Below the pieces are notes generated by a model. The model did no database searches and was not told the origin of the DNA. It was given only the letters and a program-made list of their open reading frames with translations. A DNA stretch of 64,000 nucleotides. It comes from Alicyclobacillus suci. GTDB taxonomy: Bacteria > Bacillota > Bacilli > Alicyclobacillales > Alicyclobacillaceae. The stretch lies in contig NZ_JAFMTW010000003.1 in the NCBI RefSeq assembly GCF_017329615.1, positions 1 through 64,000 of the forward strand. The letters run 5' to 3'. This document shows positions 1 to 9,071 of the stretch, piece by piece; the stretch's first letter is position 1; the number at the start of each line of letters is the position of its first letter. The position numbers were made by a program, and so were the translations under genes.

Positions 1-111
1 TGTCCGGGGAATCTTACGCGATGATTTTGAGGAAATCAAAACCGATGTTTTTGGGGAAATCTACCCGATTTTTTTGAGGAATTAAATCCGATGTTGACAA
101 GGATGAGTTGA
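1..111. repeat. AT-rich 23-bp tandem repeat at the window edge
   Basis: Degenerate direct repeats run in from the left edge. Units begin with CGAT at about 19, 43, 66 and 89, so the period is 23-24 bp, and a partial unit occupies 1-18. Each unit has the layout CGAT, a T-run, GAGGAA or GGGGAA, then an AT-rich tail. There are no unique spacers, so this is a tandem array and not CRISPR. It is much more AT-rich than its surroundings and begins where the nif3-like frame loses similarity. How far it extends to the left cannot be seen. Confidence 0.75.
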
Positions 112-296
112 ACGTCGTTTTCGACTGCCGCCGCAACGACGTCCGGGGATGCCTCAAGGGCGACCCACACCCGTGTGACCGGCTTATCGAGACGGCCGAC
201 CTGGAGGCCAATCTTGTCGTTTGGCAACGCCAGTGCCGGTGGGGCAAGCTCGTCCAACAACCGAACCACATCGCCCGCAGTCAACGTTTCCTTCAT
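36..296 (-). pseudogene. Nif3-like dinuclear metal-centre protein (YqfO), broken N-terminal fragment
   Basis: About the first 66 residues (296 down to about 98) read as the N-terminus of the Nif3/YqfO family, including the segment NDKIGLQVG and the strand VQLILV. In the family this strand is followed by a metal-binding HHP motif. Here the sequence instead enters the AT-rich tandem repeat, and the frame stops at 36 with no family-like residues. Its ATG overlaps the trmK stop (ATGA), the same pairing as yqfN-yqfO in Bacillus. Either the gene is truly interrupted by the repeat array or the window edge is a mis-joined contig. Confidence 0.7.
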
Positions 297-1048
297 GCGT
301 AATCACCATTCCCTTCTCGCAACAGCATCTGCATATCTTCAATCTCCGCGCGCAACCGGGCGGCCCGCTCACCCGCAGCCTCGTTGTGGCTCTGGGCGAC
401 GTTGCCGAGTACCGCCTGTAATTTTTCAATTTCGCGCGTTAAGCGCAACTGATACAGGGGACTTTGCGCCTGCATCAGAAGTGGCCCATACGTGTATGCC
501 TGGGCGAGGCGGTGCGGGTCGTGGCGGATGGCGGAATAAGCGGGATCCGGTGTTGATTGACCCGACGTCGGCTCCGCCACAATAATCTCGTACACGCGGT
601 CATCTTCGAGCACCAGGCGCTCATCGACGAGTCGAAAGCCGAGCTGGTCAAGTGCCTGACGCAACCGATGTCCTGCGTTCATCGGCTGAAAAATGACGCG
701 TGCGGCCCGCTGCACAACCGCGAGTCCGGAAGTCAACATCTCCGTGTGCACGTGACCGCCGATGCCGGCAGAGACGATGACGTCCGCCTCACCCGGCGCG
801 AGCGGTGCGAGACCGTTGCCTAGCCGGAGATCGATCACGCCTGACAGCCCAAACTTCGCTACATTTTCCCGGGCCTTTTGGAGTGGGCCGGATCGCAAAT
901 CGGTCGCAATCGCCCGCTGTACGCGATTCAATTGCACGGCATGGATGGGGATAAAGGCATGATCTGTCCCAATATCAGCCAGCACCCCGGTCTTTGGTAT
1001 GTATTCCACAATGGTGTGAAGGCGCTTGGACAGCGGAATTAACTGCAT
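293..1048 (-). CDS. trmK: tRNA (adenine(22)-N1)-methyltransferase TrmK
   Basis: This 251-residue protein should methylate N1 of A22 in the D-arm of tRNA using S-adenosylmethionine. The SAM-binding motif I is LADIGTDHAFIP (about residues 23-34). A GIGG turn lies at 95-98, where many homologues have GMGG, and the charged helical C-terminus (EIEKLQAVL, AEIEDMQMLL) is typical of the family. It lies downstream of sigA and overlaps the start of the nif3-like gene by ATGA, as in B. subtilis yqfN-yqfO. The assignment to TrmK rests on sequence family and context. Confidence 0.88.
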   Translation of the reverse strand: MQLIPLSKRLHTIVEYIPKTGVLADIGTDHAFIPIHAVQLNRVQRAIATDLRSGPLQKARENVAKFGLSGVIDLRLGNGLAPLAPGEADVIVSAGIGGHVHTEMLTSGLAVVQRAARVIFQPMNAGHRLRQALDQLGFRLVDERLVLEDDRVYEIIVAEPTSGQSTPDPAYSAIRHDPHRLAQAYTYGPLLMQAQSPLYQLRLTREIEKLQAVLGNVAQSHNEAAGERAARLRAEIEDMQMLLREGNGDYA

Positions 1049-1061
1049 GACAAACCTCTTC

Positions 1062-1655
1062 TCAAAATAAGGGTTGGCGTCCCTTCAACGTGTATTGGAT
1101 ATGCGCAAACACTTCGCGGCGAGCCGCACGGCTTTCCTCGCCCGTAGAATATGCCGCAAAACCCGTCACATTCATCCCCAGTGTGCGAGCGACGGCCAAG
1201 GCGCGAGGCAAGTGATAATCACTGGTGACAATCACAGCCGTCGTGAACCCAAGTTGCTCCATCAAACGCTGACTGTTCTTTAAGTTCTCCCACGTATCCT
1301 TGGATTGTCTGTCCTCAAAAATGACATACGGCGGCACGCCGTTCATCATCAGAAACCGTTTCATCGATCTCGCCTCAGACACGGTCTCATCCTCCCCTTG
1401 CCCACCACTGACGATAAGGGTTTGGACGACGCCGTGTCGGTACAAGTGCAACGCCGCACGCAATCTCCCTTGCAGTGGCAGGCTTGGCCGAAATCCGTCC
1501 GTGTACGCGCCAAGGACGATACAAGTCTGACTGACGACAGGGCGCTCACGACGGCCACTTTCGCGAAGGTAAAGTGCGAATCTATGTACGAACATGGAGG
1601 TTCCTGTATAGGCGATGAACACGACAGCGGCCATCAGTAACAGACTGACAATCAT
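1062..1655 (-). CDS. YdcF/SanA-type DUF218 membrane-anchored protein
   Basis: About 197 residues with one N-terminal membrane segment (IVSLLLMAAVVFIAY) followed by a DUF218 domain. Family features include IVLGAYTDG, a conserved LIVSGGQGEDE and VIVTSDYHLPRA. Members are linked to envelope or vancomycin-sensitivity phenotypes, but the reaction is not established. I prefer the ATG at 1655, eight bases after GGGGTGG; a GTG at 1667 is in frame. The gene sits between sigA and trmK with short gaps. Function remains open. Confidence 0.8.
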   Translation of the reverse strand: MIVSLLLMAAVVFIAYTGTSMFVHRFALYLRESGRRERPVVSQTCIVLGAYTDGFRPSLPLQGRLRAALHLYRHGVVQTLIVSGGQGEDETVSEARSMKRFLMMNGVPPYVIFEDRQSKDTWENLKNSQRLMEQLGFTTAVIVTSDYHLPRALAVARTLGMNVTGFAAYSTGEESRAARREVFAHIQYTLKGRQPLF

Positions 1656-1766
1656 ACCCGGCACCACCCCACGTCGGCGCCAACCAGCACGCAGCGGGTT
1701 GGTCTATCCTACAATACGTGAGACCGGGCAAAAATAGACGCCAAATGCGGTGTCAAGCTTTCGCGA

Positions 1767-1803
1767 TATAAAAACAGCCCACGTTTTTGCACGCAGGCTG
1801 TTT
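1767..1803 (-). terminator. Rho-independent terminator after sigA
   Basis: Read on the minus strand, AAACAGCC and GGCTGTTT form an 8-bp stem (1772-1779 with 1796-1803) followed by a short T-run. It lies about 40 bp beyond the sigA stop codon and probably ends the dnaG-sigA transcript. Confidence 0.75.
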
Positions 1804-1845
1804 GAATCTATGCATATCCCGACGCCGCCGCGAGCAAAGCGAACC

Positions 1846-2964
1846 TTACTCGAGAAAGTCCTTCAAACGTTTGCTGCGACTCGGATGGCGAAGCTTGCGA
1901 AGCGCCTTGGCTTCGATTTGACGAATACGCTCACGCGTCACGCCAAACACCTTGCCGACTTCCTCCAGCGTACGCGTCCGTCCATCGTCCAGACCAAAGC
2001 GCAGACGCAGTACATTTTCCTCGCGCTCTGTCAGCGTGTCAAGCACGTCCTCGAGTTGTTCTTTCAACAGCTCGTATGCGGCTGCATCTGCCGGAGCAGG
2101 CGCCTCGTCGTCCGGAATGAAATCCCCGAGGTGCGAATCGTCCTCTTCGCCGATAGGCGTCTCGAGTGAAACTGGCTCCTGCGCAATCTTTTGGATTTCG
2201 CGAACCTTATCCGGCGTCAAGTCCATTTCCTGTGCAATTTCTTCAGCGGTCGGTTCGCGGCCGAGTTCCTGTAACAGCTGACGACTCACGCGAATCAGCT
2301 TGTTGATAGTTTCGACCATATGCACAGGGATTCGAATCGTGCGCGCTTGGTCGGCGATTGCCCGCGTAATGGCCTGGCGAATCCACCAAGTCGCGTACGT
2401 GCTGAATTTATAGCCCTTGCGGTAGTCAAACTTCTCAACCGCTTTAATCAGTCCGAGATTCCCCTCCTGAATAAGGTCGAGGAATAACATGCCGCGGCCG
2501 ACATACCGCTTTGCAATACTGACGACCAAGCGCAAATTCGCTTCGGCGAGACGCCGTTTGGCTTCTTCATCGCCAGCTTCAATCCGTTTTGCCAGCTCAA
2601 TTTCATCTTGCGCGGACAACAGTGGCACACGTCCGATTTCCTTCAGATACATCCGCACCGGGTCGCTAATCTTTACCCCTGGTGGCATGGACAAGTCGTT
2701 TAAATCGTACTCGTCATCGCTCGAATCGCTTTGCCCGCGGTTTTCGTCATCCCGCTCATTGACGACATCAATTCCTTGTTCCGCCAAGTGCTCAAAGAAG
2801 TCATCCAGCTGATCTGTGTCTTGGTCGAACGGGGCCAGGCGGTCTGTAATTTCTTCATACGTGAGTGAGCCTTGCTTCTTGCCCAACTCTACGAGTTGTT
2901 GTCTTGCTTGTTGTACTGTCAATCCTCGTTCTTCTTCGCGTACTTCGTCTTTTGCTTTAGACAT
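1846..2964 (-). CDS. sigA: Primary sigma factor SigA (RpoD)
   Basis: The 372-residue housekeeping sigma factor directs RNA polymerase to -35/-10 promoters. An acidic N-terminal region 1.1 is followed by region 1.2 (about 101-130) and region 2 with [22 protein letters not shown] and the -10-reading [13 protein letters not shown] (about 187-199). Region 4 has a helix-turn-helix, [19 protein letters not shown]. The length equals that of the B. subtilis protein. Its ATG overlaps the dnaG stop (TAATG), so the two are translationally coupled. The sigma-A-like promoters listed in this window are presumably its targets. Confidence 0.97.
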   Translation of the reverse strand: MSKAKDEVREEERGLTVQQARQQLVELGKKQGSLTYEEITDRLAPFDQDTDQLDDFFEHLAEQGIDVVNERDDENRGQSDSSDDEYDLNDLSMPPGVKISDPVRMYLKEIGRVPLLSAQDEIELAKRIEAGDEEAKRRLAEANLRLVVSIAKRYVGRGMLFLDLIQEGNLGLIKAVEKFDYRKGYKFSTYATWWIRQAITRAIADQARTIRIPVHMVETINKLIRVSRQLLQELGREPTAEEIAQEMDLTPDKVREIQKIAQEPVSLETPIGEEDDSHLGDFIPDDEAPAPADAAAYELLKEQLEDVLDTLTEREENVLRLRFGLDDGRTRTLEEVGKVFGVTRERIRQIEAKALRKLRHPSRSKRLKDFLE

Positions 2965-4802
2965 TACATCCCCGCCTCCTTTACCCCTCCTGCATTTTGC
3001 TCTCGGGGTAGCTTCAATGTTGCAATCTGGTCCTGAAGTTGTTCCACTTGCAACTTTATCTCTCTAGCTCGTTCTGTATCGCCTGACGCTTCAACCTCAA
3101 TCCAACGGCGAAGCAGCACTCGGTAGTCCTCCTCCAGATGATGGCGTTCCACCGTGCGGACATAGTCATCCAACAAGTCTTGGGAAAACTCAGGGATGTC
3201 GTCTCCAAAAAACAATGACGAAGCCAATTGCACTAGCGGCTCATCTTCCAATTCGTCGACAAATGTCGACGGATCACTCGTCGGATTGGCTAAGCGCCAT
3301 GCGTACAACTGAGCCAACAACGCCGTCTGTAACGGCTCGGCGAGCTCAGTCAACCCCTTCTCCATTACATACGCCGCCGCTTGTTCGTCGAAAAGAACCG
3401 CTTTGAGTAACTCCGTGCTAGCACGCGATACGGCACGTTCCAACGGTTGCGCGGCAATCGCCTGTGCAGTGCGTTCAACCGATTGTTCGCGATGCCTCTT
3501 ATTCTGTTTCGTGAAGACACGAAGTTCTTCCTTCAACGTTTCGACGGACAAGTTAAATTCCTGTGACAAATTTCGCAGCTCATATTCCTGTTCCACCGGT
3601 GTCGCGCGTTGCGCTAATAATTGTAGTGCTGAACGCACGAAATCGGTACGCCCAACCGAACTGACCAAATTTGCGGTCTGGCGCAAGTCATCTAACAGAA
3701 ATTGAACGACGGACATTGTTTGCCGGCTCAAAAGGCGCGTAAATGCTTCACCACCATAGGTGCGAACGTACTCGTCGGGGTCAAGGCCATCTGGAATCGA
3801 CAGCACGACAGGTTCTATCCCCGCCCCTTGCAAGATATCAATCGCCCGAATCGCGGCCTTCCTACCTGCAGCATCTCCGTCATAGGCAATAACGACCCTA
3901 TCGGCGTCCGCTTTTAACAGCTTCGCCTGTTCCTCTGTCAGTGACGTGCCTAACGACGCGACACCCGACGAAATCCCCGCCTGTGTCAGCGAGATGACAT
4001 CCATGTACCCTTCGAGCAGGATAGCCGTTCGCTGTTGACGAATAAATTTTCTTGCCACATGAAAGTTATACAACAGCCTGCTCTTGTGAAAGACATCATT
4101 CTCCGGCGAGTTCAGGTATTTAGGTTTCCCATCTGGCAACATCGTTCTTCCACCGAATGCGACAACTTCGCCTTTTTTGTCACAGATGGGAATCATAATT
4201 CGCCCACGAAACCGATCTACAATGCGGTTGCCCATCTCGACTGCCAACCCACAGGAGACCAGTTCCTCATCCTGAAACCCGCGCCGCCGTAACGCAGATA
4301 CGAGAACATCCTGACTGTTAGGCGCAAACCCTAAGCGAAAATCCACGATGGTCTTCCGCGAGATTCCTCGCTTTTCTAAATAGGAAAGGGCTTGCACACC
4401 CGCAGACATATTCATTAAAATGTACCCATACAACTGTGCCGCAAGGTCATGTGCTTCTCGATGTCGCTGTTGCTTCGTGTTGGGTTGCGTCGCACCCGCA
4501 CCAAGCCCTTCCGGAACTGTCAAACCTGCTCGCTCTGCGAGCACGATGACCGCTTCTTGGAATGACACCCCTTCTATGTCCATCACGAAATTAATCACTG
4601 TCCCACCTGCACCACAGCCAAAACAATGGTACATACCGCGGTCTTGGGACACTGAAAAGGACGGAGTGCGTTCATTGTGAAACGGACACAGTCCAGAGTA
4701 CGAACGCCCGCTTCGGCGCAACTGAACGTAGTCAGATACGACGTCCACGATATCGACCTTTTGGCGCAGTTCCTGAAGAAACCACTCAGGTACTTTGCTC
4801 AC
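2964..4802 (-). CDS. dnaG: DNA primase DnaG
   Basis: About 612 residues; makes RNA primers at the replication fork. The N-terminal CHC2 zinc finger is visible (C39, H42, C60, C63 from the chosen start). Next come the TOPRIM core with [11 protein letters not shown] and [11 protein letters not shown], and a helical C-terminal helicase-binding region. I chose the GTG at 4802 because GAGGTG lies just upstream and the protein then starts MSKVPEWFL; an in-frame start at 4856 would add 18 unlikely residues. It is coupled to sigA by a TAATG overlap, the classical macromolecular-synthesis arrangement. Confidence 0.96.
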   Translation of the reverse strand: MSKVPEWFLQELRQKVDIVDVVSDYVQLRRSGRSYSGLCPFHNERTPSFSVSQDRGMYHCFGCGAGGTVINFVMDIEGVSFQEAVIVLAERAGLTVPEGLGAGATQPNTKQQRHREAHDLAAQLYGYILMNMSAGVQALSYLEKRGISRKTIVDFRLGFAPNSQDVLVSALRRRGFQDEELVSCGLAVEMGNRIVDRFRGRIMIPICDKKGEVVAFGGRTMLPDGKPKYLNSPENDVFHKSRLLYNFHVARKFIRQQRTAILLEGYMDVISLTQAGISSGVASLGTSLTEEQAKLLKADADRVVIAYDGDAAGRKAAIRAIDILQGAGIEPVVLSIPDGLDPDEYVRTYGGEAFTRLLSRQTMSVVQFLLDDLRQTANLVSSVGRTDFVRSALQLLAQRATPVEQEYELRNLSQEFNLSVETLKEELRVFTKQNKRHREQSVERTAQAIAAQPLERAVSRASTELLKAVLFDEQAAAYVMEKGLTELAEPLQTALLAQLYAWRLANPTSDPSTFVDELEDEPLVQLASSLFFGDDIPEFSQDLLDDYVRTVERHHLEEDYRVLLRRWIEVEASGDTERAREIKLQVEQLQDQIATLKLPREQNAGGVKEAGM

Positions 4803-4856
4803 AGGCCTCTCACCTCGTAGTCGAGGAGTTCCTCGTAGGTCGAATCGGCTTGCCAT

Positions 4857-5229
4857 TCAACATATACACTGATATTCTACGAAGAAAGATACTTTCCTCC
4901 TTCTGAACGAAATTTGAGTCGAGGAACTTTGTCACGCATCGACATGTCGACACAGTTCACTGGCAATCGACGTCATCATTCGTCCACGTACATCAAGATA
5001 CGACCTAGTATCGCCGCCTCAAGTTAAAATTATCCTCTTTTTATTCCTTCAATCCAGTGTATGGTTTGACAAACGTACATATGTGTGCTTTACGGTGAGA
5101 AACTTGTTACAAATTGAGTCTCAGGGTACATTCCTCTTATTCTAACATCTTCACGACTAACTTACAAAACGGTAAGTAGAGATAAAAGTTTACCAATTGA
5201 ATGGCTTGAATGGCGCAGTTGAATGCAAA
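4857..5229. other. Intergenic region between ppsR and dnaG
   Basis: About 370 bp, more AT-rich than the flanks, without a convincing coding frame. B. subtilis has a small gene (yqxD) near this place; I see no equivalent. A TAGAAT hexamer on the minus strand near 4870 could be a -10 for dnaG, but no matching -35 stands out. Confidence 0.5.
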
Positions 5230-6060
5230 CTACGACGGCGAATGCCCCGCTGTCCGGTCGGAGAAAATATCCAGAATGATACCTGCGGTCTCTTCCACAG
5301 CGCGGTCACTGACATCGACAACCGGACACCCCAGTGTATCCATGATTGTGCGAGCATATGCCAGTTCCTCGACAATTCTCGTTGAACTTGCGTACATGGA
5401 CTCATCTTTCAGTCCCAGCGCACGCAAGCGCTCCTGGCGAATCAGGTTCAACTTATCTGGCCGAATGGTGAGCCCGATAATTTTATTTCTGACTTCTGGA
5501 TCATCTAGTTGTTTTGGGGGGCGCGACTCAGGAACCAGTGGCACATTGGCGACTTTGATAGCTTTATGTGCCAAATACATACTTAGCGGTGTCTTTGACG
5601 TACGCGATACCCCGACTAAAATCACATCTGCCTGTAATAGCCCCCGCACGTCTTTGCCGTCATCATACTTGACAGCGAACTCTATGGCCTCCACACGGCG
5701 AAAATAATCCTCATCTAGCTGATGAACGAGGCCAGCCAGCAACCTTGGGCGTTCACCGACCACATCCTGAAGCATTTCTATCATCGGCCCCATAATATCG
5801 ACATAGCGTACACCAAGTGCCCGGGCTCGGCGCACCAGTTGCGACTTTAGTTCTGGCACGATGAGGGTAAAGGCAATACACGCATCTTCCACGGCTGCCG
5901 CATTCACCGTTTCCTCAATGGTCTGTGTATCTTTGACATACGACACACGGCGCAAGATGACATGACCCCCGTCAAATTGACTCGCTGCTGCACGAACGAC
6001 TGATTCGGCTGTCTCGCCAATCGAATCAGACACAACATAGATTACTGGAATTTGTCTCAA
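5230..6060 (-). CDS. ppsR: PpsR-type pyruvate,phosphate dikinase regulatory protein (DUF299)
   Basis: This 276-residue protein belongs to the bifunctional ADP-dependent kinase / Pi-dependent pyrophosphorylase family that inactivates and reactivates pyruvate,phosphate dikinase or PEP synthase. The family start [13 protein letters not shown] is clear, and the nucleotide-binding loop GVSRTSKTP lies at about 150-158. It corresponds to a B. subtilis gene near recO. The start is TTG at 6060 and overlaps the recO stop. No dikinase gene is in the window, so the target is inferred. Confidence 0.9.
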   Translation of the reverse strand: MRQIPVIYVVSDSIGETAESVVRAAASQFDGGHVILRRVSYVKDTQTIEETVNAAAVEDACIAFTLIVPELKSQLVRRARALGVRYVDIMGPMIEMLQDVVGERPRLLAGLVHQLDEDYFRRVEAIEFAVKYDDGKDVRGLLQADVILVGVSRTSKTPLSMYLAHKAIKVANVPLVPESRPPKQLDDPEVRNKIIGLTIRPDKLNLIRQERLRALGLKDESMYASSTRIVEELAYARTIMDTLGCPVVDVSDRAVEETAGIILDIFSDRTAGHSPS

Positions 6061-6863
6061 CCGCTCTCGCCATCCTTTCGGTCAAACACATCCAACAACT
6101 GGTTTAAAACATCCCGGGATTTTAAATAGAGACCTCCGAAATCCGTTAGTTGATAGTATAGTGCTTGCGTGAGCGCGCGACTCGTCGCCGCAGAAATATC
6201 CAAACGCCCGAGTTTCTCAATGGACGTGCGCTCAAACAAGTAAAGTATCTTAGCGGTAGAACTAGGCACAGCATAGGACAAGTTGCCGTCACTTGTCGTC
6301 GTACAAGCGCTACAGACAAACCCGCCCTCGCCCATGTGGTAGCGATATCCGTTCACAAGCGGCGTGTGACAGCGAATACAAAAACGCCAATCGGGACTTA
6401 CACCTAACCAATAACATATTTTCGTCTCAAACACACGAGCCAGCAGCGCACTATCTTTTGGACGTCCAATTAATGTGTCCAACAGCGCTGAAAACTGTCG
6501 ATACATCGCGGGGTCGCCAACCGGTCGCTCAGGCGCCGCTGCAAACACGAGATCACAAAAATAGGCGGCATAAGCCGCCGACTCTAAATCTTCATGCAGG
6601 CGTCGGCGACTTGCTGTCACCTCTACCTGCTGAATATTACCAAGACCACTGCCCTGATAGATAAAATAAGTACCTTGTGCGCACAGACGTGCCCCGGCTG
6701 CCAGGCGACTCTGTGGTTTAAGGGCACTTTTAGCCATTGCCGACACCCGCCCTTCTGGCGTCAACAACGTCAGAATTGCGTGTGTCTCCCCATAGCGAAC
6801 CGTTCGGATGACGATAGCGTCGGTGTTATACAGCACATTCCCACTCCCATGTGTGTCAGACAA
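6057..6863 (-). CDS. recO: DNA repair protein RecO
   Basis: About 268 residues. RecO anneals single strands and loads RecA with RecR in recombinational repair. The N-terminal OB fold begins [16 protein letters not shown]; the C-terminal domain has a zinc-ribbon pattern CIRC and CSAC about 28 residues apart. The frame opens at a TTG (6863), but homologues usually begin right before the DAIVIRT segment, so an internal GTG about 27 bp downstream may be the real start. It lies between yqzL and ppsR; the glyQS pair often found here in Bacillus is absent. Confidence 0.93.
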   Translation of the reverse strand: MSDTHGSGNVLYNTDAIVIRTVRYGETHAILTLLTPEGRVSAMAKSALKPQSRLAAGARLCAQGTYFIYQGSGLGNIQQVEVTASRRRLHEDLESAAYAAYFCDLVFAAAPERPVGDPAMYRQFSALLDTLIGRPKDSALLARVFETKICYWLGVSPDWRFCIRCHTPLVNGYRYHMGEGGFVCSACTTTSDGNLSYAVPSSTAKILYLFERTSIEKLGRLDISAATSRALTQALYYQLTDFGGLYLKSRDVLNQLLDVFDRKDGESG

Positions 6864-6873
6864 GGCAAATCAT

Positions 6874-7026
6874 CTACTGCGGCAAATTCCCCTCAACTTC
6901 CTCAGAACTCGCCTCATCAGGTGCATCTGTCTGTGACTCTGGACAATACCCGTCCGCTGCCCGATACAATAGATACGCGTCGATATCACCCGTCAGTTCG
7001 AACATTTGCCAAGTGTAGTCCCGCAA
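6874..7026 (-). CDS. yqzL: YqzL family small protein
   Basis: A 50-codon gene starting at TTG (7026) and ending with TAG at 6874. The product begins MRDYTWQMFELTGDIDAYLL, which matches the short YqzL family (aromatic DxTW then TGDxxxYLL) encoded between recO and era in Bacillales. A good AAGGAG lies ten bases upstream. An acidic tail follows. No biochemical role is established for the family. The gene is easily missed because it is short and uses TTG. Identification rests on recalled family pattern and exact context. Confidence 0.8.
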   Translation of the reverse strand: MRDYTWQMFELTGDIDAYLLYRAADGYCPESQTDAPDEASSEEVEGNLPQ

Positions 7027-7173
7027 CTCAAATCGTCTCCTTCAAGAGCGTATTGGTCGCACGTTGAGCTTGGCTATATTCTACCGCACCGGCCACCGAC
7101 TATACGAAACGGGGCATGGTAACAATTTCAGGAATACAAAAGAATATTTCTAGTCATTCATCGCTCAAATCTA

Positions 7174-8064
7174 TCATTCATTGTTAAAACCGAACTGCCG
7201 GAGAAGCGTGGGCCGATTGCGCCAATCCTTTTTGACCTTGACCCACAATTCCAAATAGATTTTCGAGCCCAACAGAGCCTCCAACTCCTTGCGCGCCAAC
7301 TCACCCACACGTTTGAGCATTTGCCCTTGTTTGCCGATTAAGATGCCTTTTTGACTGTCGCGTTCTGTGTAAATCACCGCATGCACGTACAGCGTATCCT
7401 GATTGCGACGTTCCATCTGTTCGACCTCGACCATCACTGCGTGTGGCACTTCCTCTTGTGTCAACTGAAGCACCTTTTCACGCACGATTTCGGCGATGAT
7501 AAACTGCTCAGGATAGTCGGTCACCATCTCGTCCGGATAAAACTTTGGTCCCTCTGGCAGCCTGTCCTCAATCAGTTTCGCAAGCGTCTCTGTCTGGTCA
7601 TGCTTCAGTGCTGAAATAGGAACGTACTCGTCAAAGGCATGAATGTTTTGGTACGTCTCAATGTGCTCCAGCAAAATCGGCTTCTCGACTGCGTCCACCT
7701 TATTCAACACCAAAAAGATTGGCGTGCGGACCGCCTCAAACTGTTTGACTATCTCGCGCTCCGCAGGGTGCAAACCCGTCGTCGCGTCGACGACAAACAA
7801 AACGAGGTCTACCTCTTGTAAGGTCTGCGTCGCAATTTCCACCATGTACTCGCCCAATCGATGGTGCGGCGTATGAATGCCTGGCGTATCGATAAAAATG
7901 GTCTGTGACGAGTCAGTCGTGCGGACACCGCGAATGCGATTGCGCGTCGTTTGCGCACGCTTTGACATGATGGCGATTTTTTGCCCAATCATGGCGTTAA
8001 GCAACGTCGATTTTCCCACATTCGGGCGCCCTATAATAGCCACAAAGCCTGACTTATACCCCAT
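7174..8064 (-). CDS. era: GTPase Era
   Basis: About 296 residues; an essential GTPase that binds the 3' end of 16S rRNA and helps 30S maturation. The G1 loop GRPNVGKST is near residues 12-20, G3 is DTPG and G4 is NKVD. A C-terminal KH domain includes GILIGKQGQMLKRVG. I chose the ATG at 8064 because AAGGAGAC lies just upstream; upstream in-frame codons belong to the overlapping dgkA. The 11-bp overlap with dgkA implies coupling. B. subtilis has cdd between the two; it is absent here. Confidence 0.96.
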   Translation of the reverse strand: MGYKSGFVAIIGRPNVGKSTLLNAMIGQKIAIMSKRAQTTRNRIRGVRTTDSSQTIFIDTPGIHTPHHRLGEYMVEIATQTLQEVDLVLFVVDATTGLHPAEREIVKQFEAVRTPIFLVLNKVDAVEKPILLEHIETYQNIHAFDEYVPISALKHDQTETLAKLIEDRLPEGPKFYPDEMVTDYPEQFIIAEIVREKVLQLTQEEVPHAVMVEVEQMERRNQDTLYVHAVIYTERDSQKGILIGKQGQMLKRVGELARKELEALLGSKIYLELWVKVKKDWRNRPTLLRQFGFNNE

Positions 8065-8575
8065 CTTGTGTCTCCTTCTTCTCAGGATAACTGATTTCAA
8101 TTGGCCGCACCGGCCAGAACCGGACGACCCACACGGCGACACAGGCGACTAACAACATCGCGGTCGCCAGCGGATGAATAGCGGTCAACAGACGAAAGCG
8201 CAGTGGAATCGTCCCCACAATAATCCACACGCCGACAAACAAACTGCCCAGTGCCAACATCGACGTGGCGCCAGCAGCGACGTCCTTGGCCAATCCGGCG
8301 ATAGGGTGATGCCGCCAGCCAACCGCCAAGTCCACCACAAGTTCAATCGCGGTATTAAACAGCTCAGCGCAAAAGATACACATCGCGACGAACAGGCTCA
8401 CCACGACGACGGTCAATGTCGGTCGCAATACCAACTCAAACGCCGTGAGCGCGTTGAACAGCCAGAAGTGCCGTCGCATGTTCGCCTCTTGGTGAAACGC
8501 GTATACAATGCCGTGAAAGGCATACTGAAGCGACTTGCGAAAAGACCTTGTTTTATATTTCGATGTGTAGTGCAT
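8054..8575 (-). CDS. dgkA: Undecaprenol/diacylglycerol kinase family protein (DgkA), C-terminally extended
   Basis: Phosphorylates membrane lipid alcohols, in Gram-positives mainly undecaprenol for cell-wall carrier recycling. The hallmark AELFNTAIELVVDL is present, followed by AKDVAAGATSMLAL. The protein is 173 residues, about 50 longer than the usual 120-130. The extra C-terminal part adds roughly two hydrophobic segments (PLATAMLLVACVAVWVV and the preceding helix). The position between ybeY and era is the standard one. The extension does not resemble a domain I can name. Confidence 0.88.
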   Translation of the reverse strand: MHYTSKYKTRSFRKSLQYAFHGIVYAFHQEANMRRHFWLFNALTAFELVLRPTLTVVVVSLFVAMCIFCAELFNTAIELVVDLAVGWRHHPIAGLAKDVAAGATSMLALGSLFVGVWIIVGTIPLRFRLLTAIHPLATAMLLVACVAVWVVRFWPVRPIEISYPEKKETQDGV

Positions 8576-8600
8576 AGATGGGTCGCCTCATTATCTCGGA

Positions 8601-9071
8601 TTAGCGCGTGATCCCCAATGTGCCCAGGATTTCGTCCTGCAACCCAAACATTTCACGTTCACTCGCCTCATCCTGATGGTCATACCCGTTCAGATGCAAA
8701 AATCCGTGAACCAACAAGAAAGCCATCTCGCGCTCCAGCGAATGTCCGTAGTCCTCAGCCTGTTCGCGCGCTTTATCGACACTTACCACAATGTCCCCAA
8801 GCATCGCTGGCGCCTCAAAATCGGGGAAATCGTCCTCGCCTTCCAGCATGGCGAACGACAGTACATCCGTCGGGCGATCAACATTCCGATATGTGCGGTT
8901 CAACTCGTGAATCTCGGCGTCGTCCACGTATAACACGGATACTTCCCCAGCGACGTCAATCCGCTCCGCGCAGGCATTTAAAATCCTCTTGGTAAAAGAT
9001 TCTATCTCAGTTCCTGGCAGTGGCCAATCAACGTGTGTATCAATCGCCACGTCCAAACGCTCGGCACTCAT
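8601..9071 (-). CDS. ybeY: Endoribonuclease YbeY
   Basis: A 156-residue UPF0054 metalloenzyme involved in 16S rRNA 3'-end maturation and ribosome quality control. The zinc site HGFLHLNGYDH (His-x3-His-x5-His) is intact near residue 120, preceded by the RPTDVLSFAM segment. The ATG overlaps the pgpH stop (ATGAG), so translation is probably coupled. Next to pgpH, dgkA and era it forms the standard Bacillales block. Confidence 0.96.
   Translation of the reverse strand: MSAERLDVAIDTHVDWPLPGTEIESFTKRILNACAERIDVAGEVSVLYVDDAEIHELNRTYRNVDRPTDVLSFAMLEGEDDFPDFEAPAMLGDIVVSVDKAREQAEDYGHSLEREMAFLLVHGFLHLNGYDHQDEASEREMFGLQDEILGTLGITR

Noticed and set aside
1..111. CRISPR-like array at the left edge
   Set aside because: The units are contiguous with no unique spacers and there are no cas genes.
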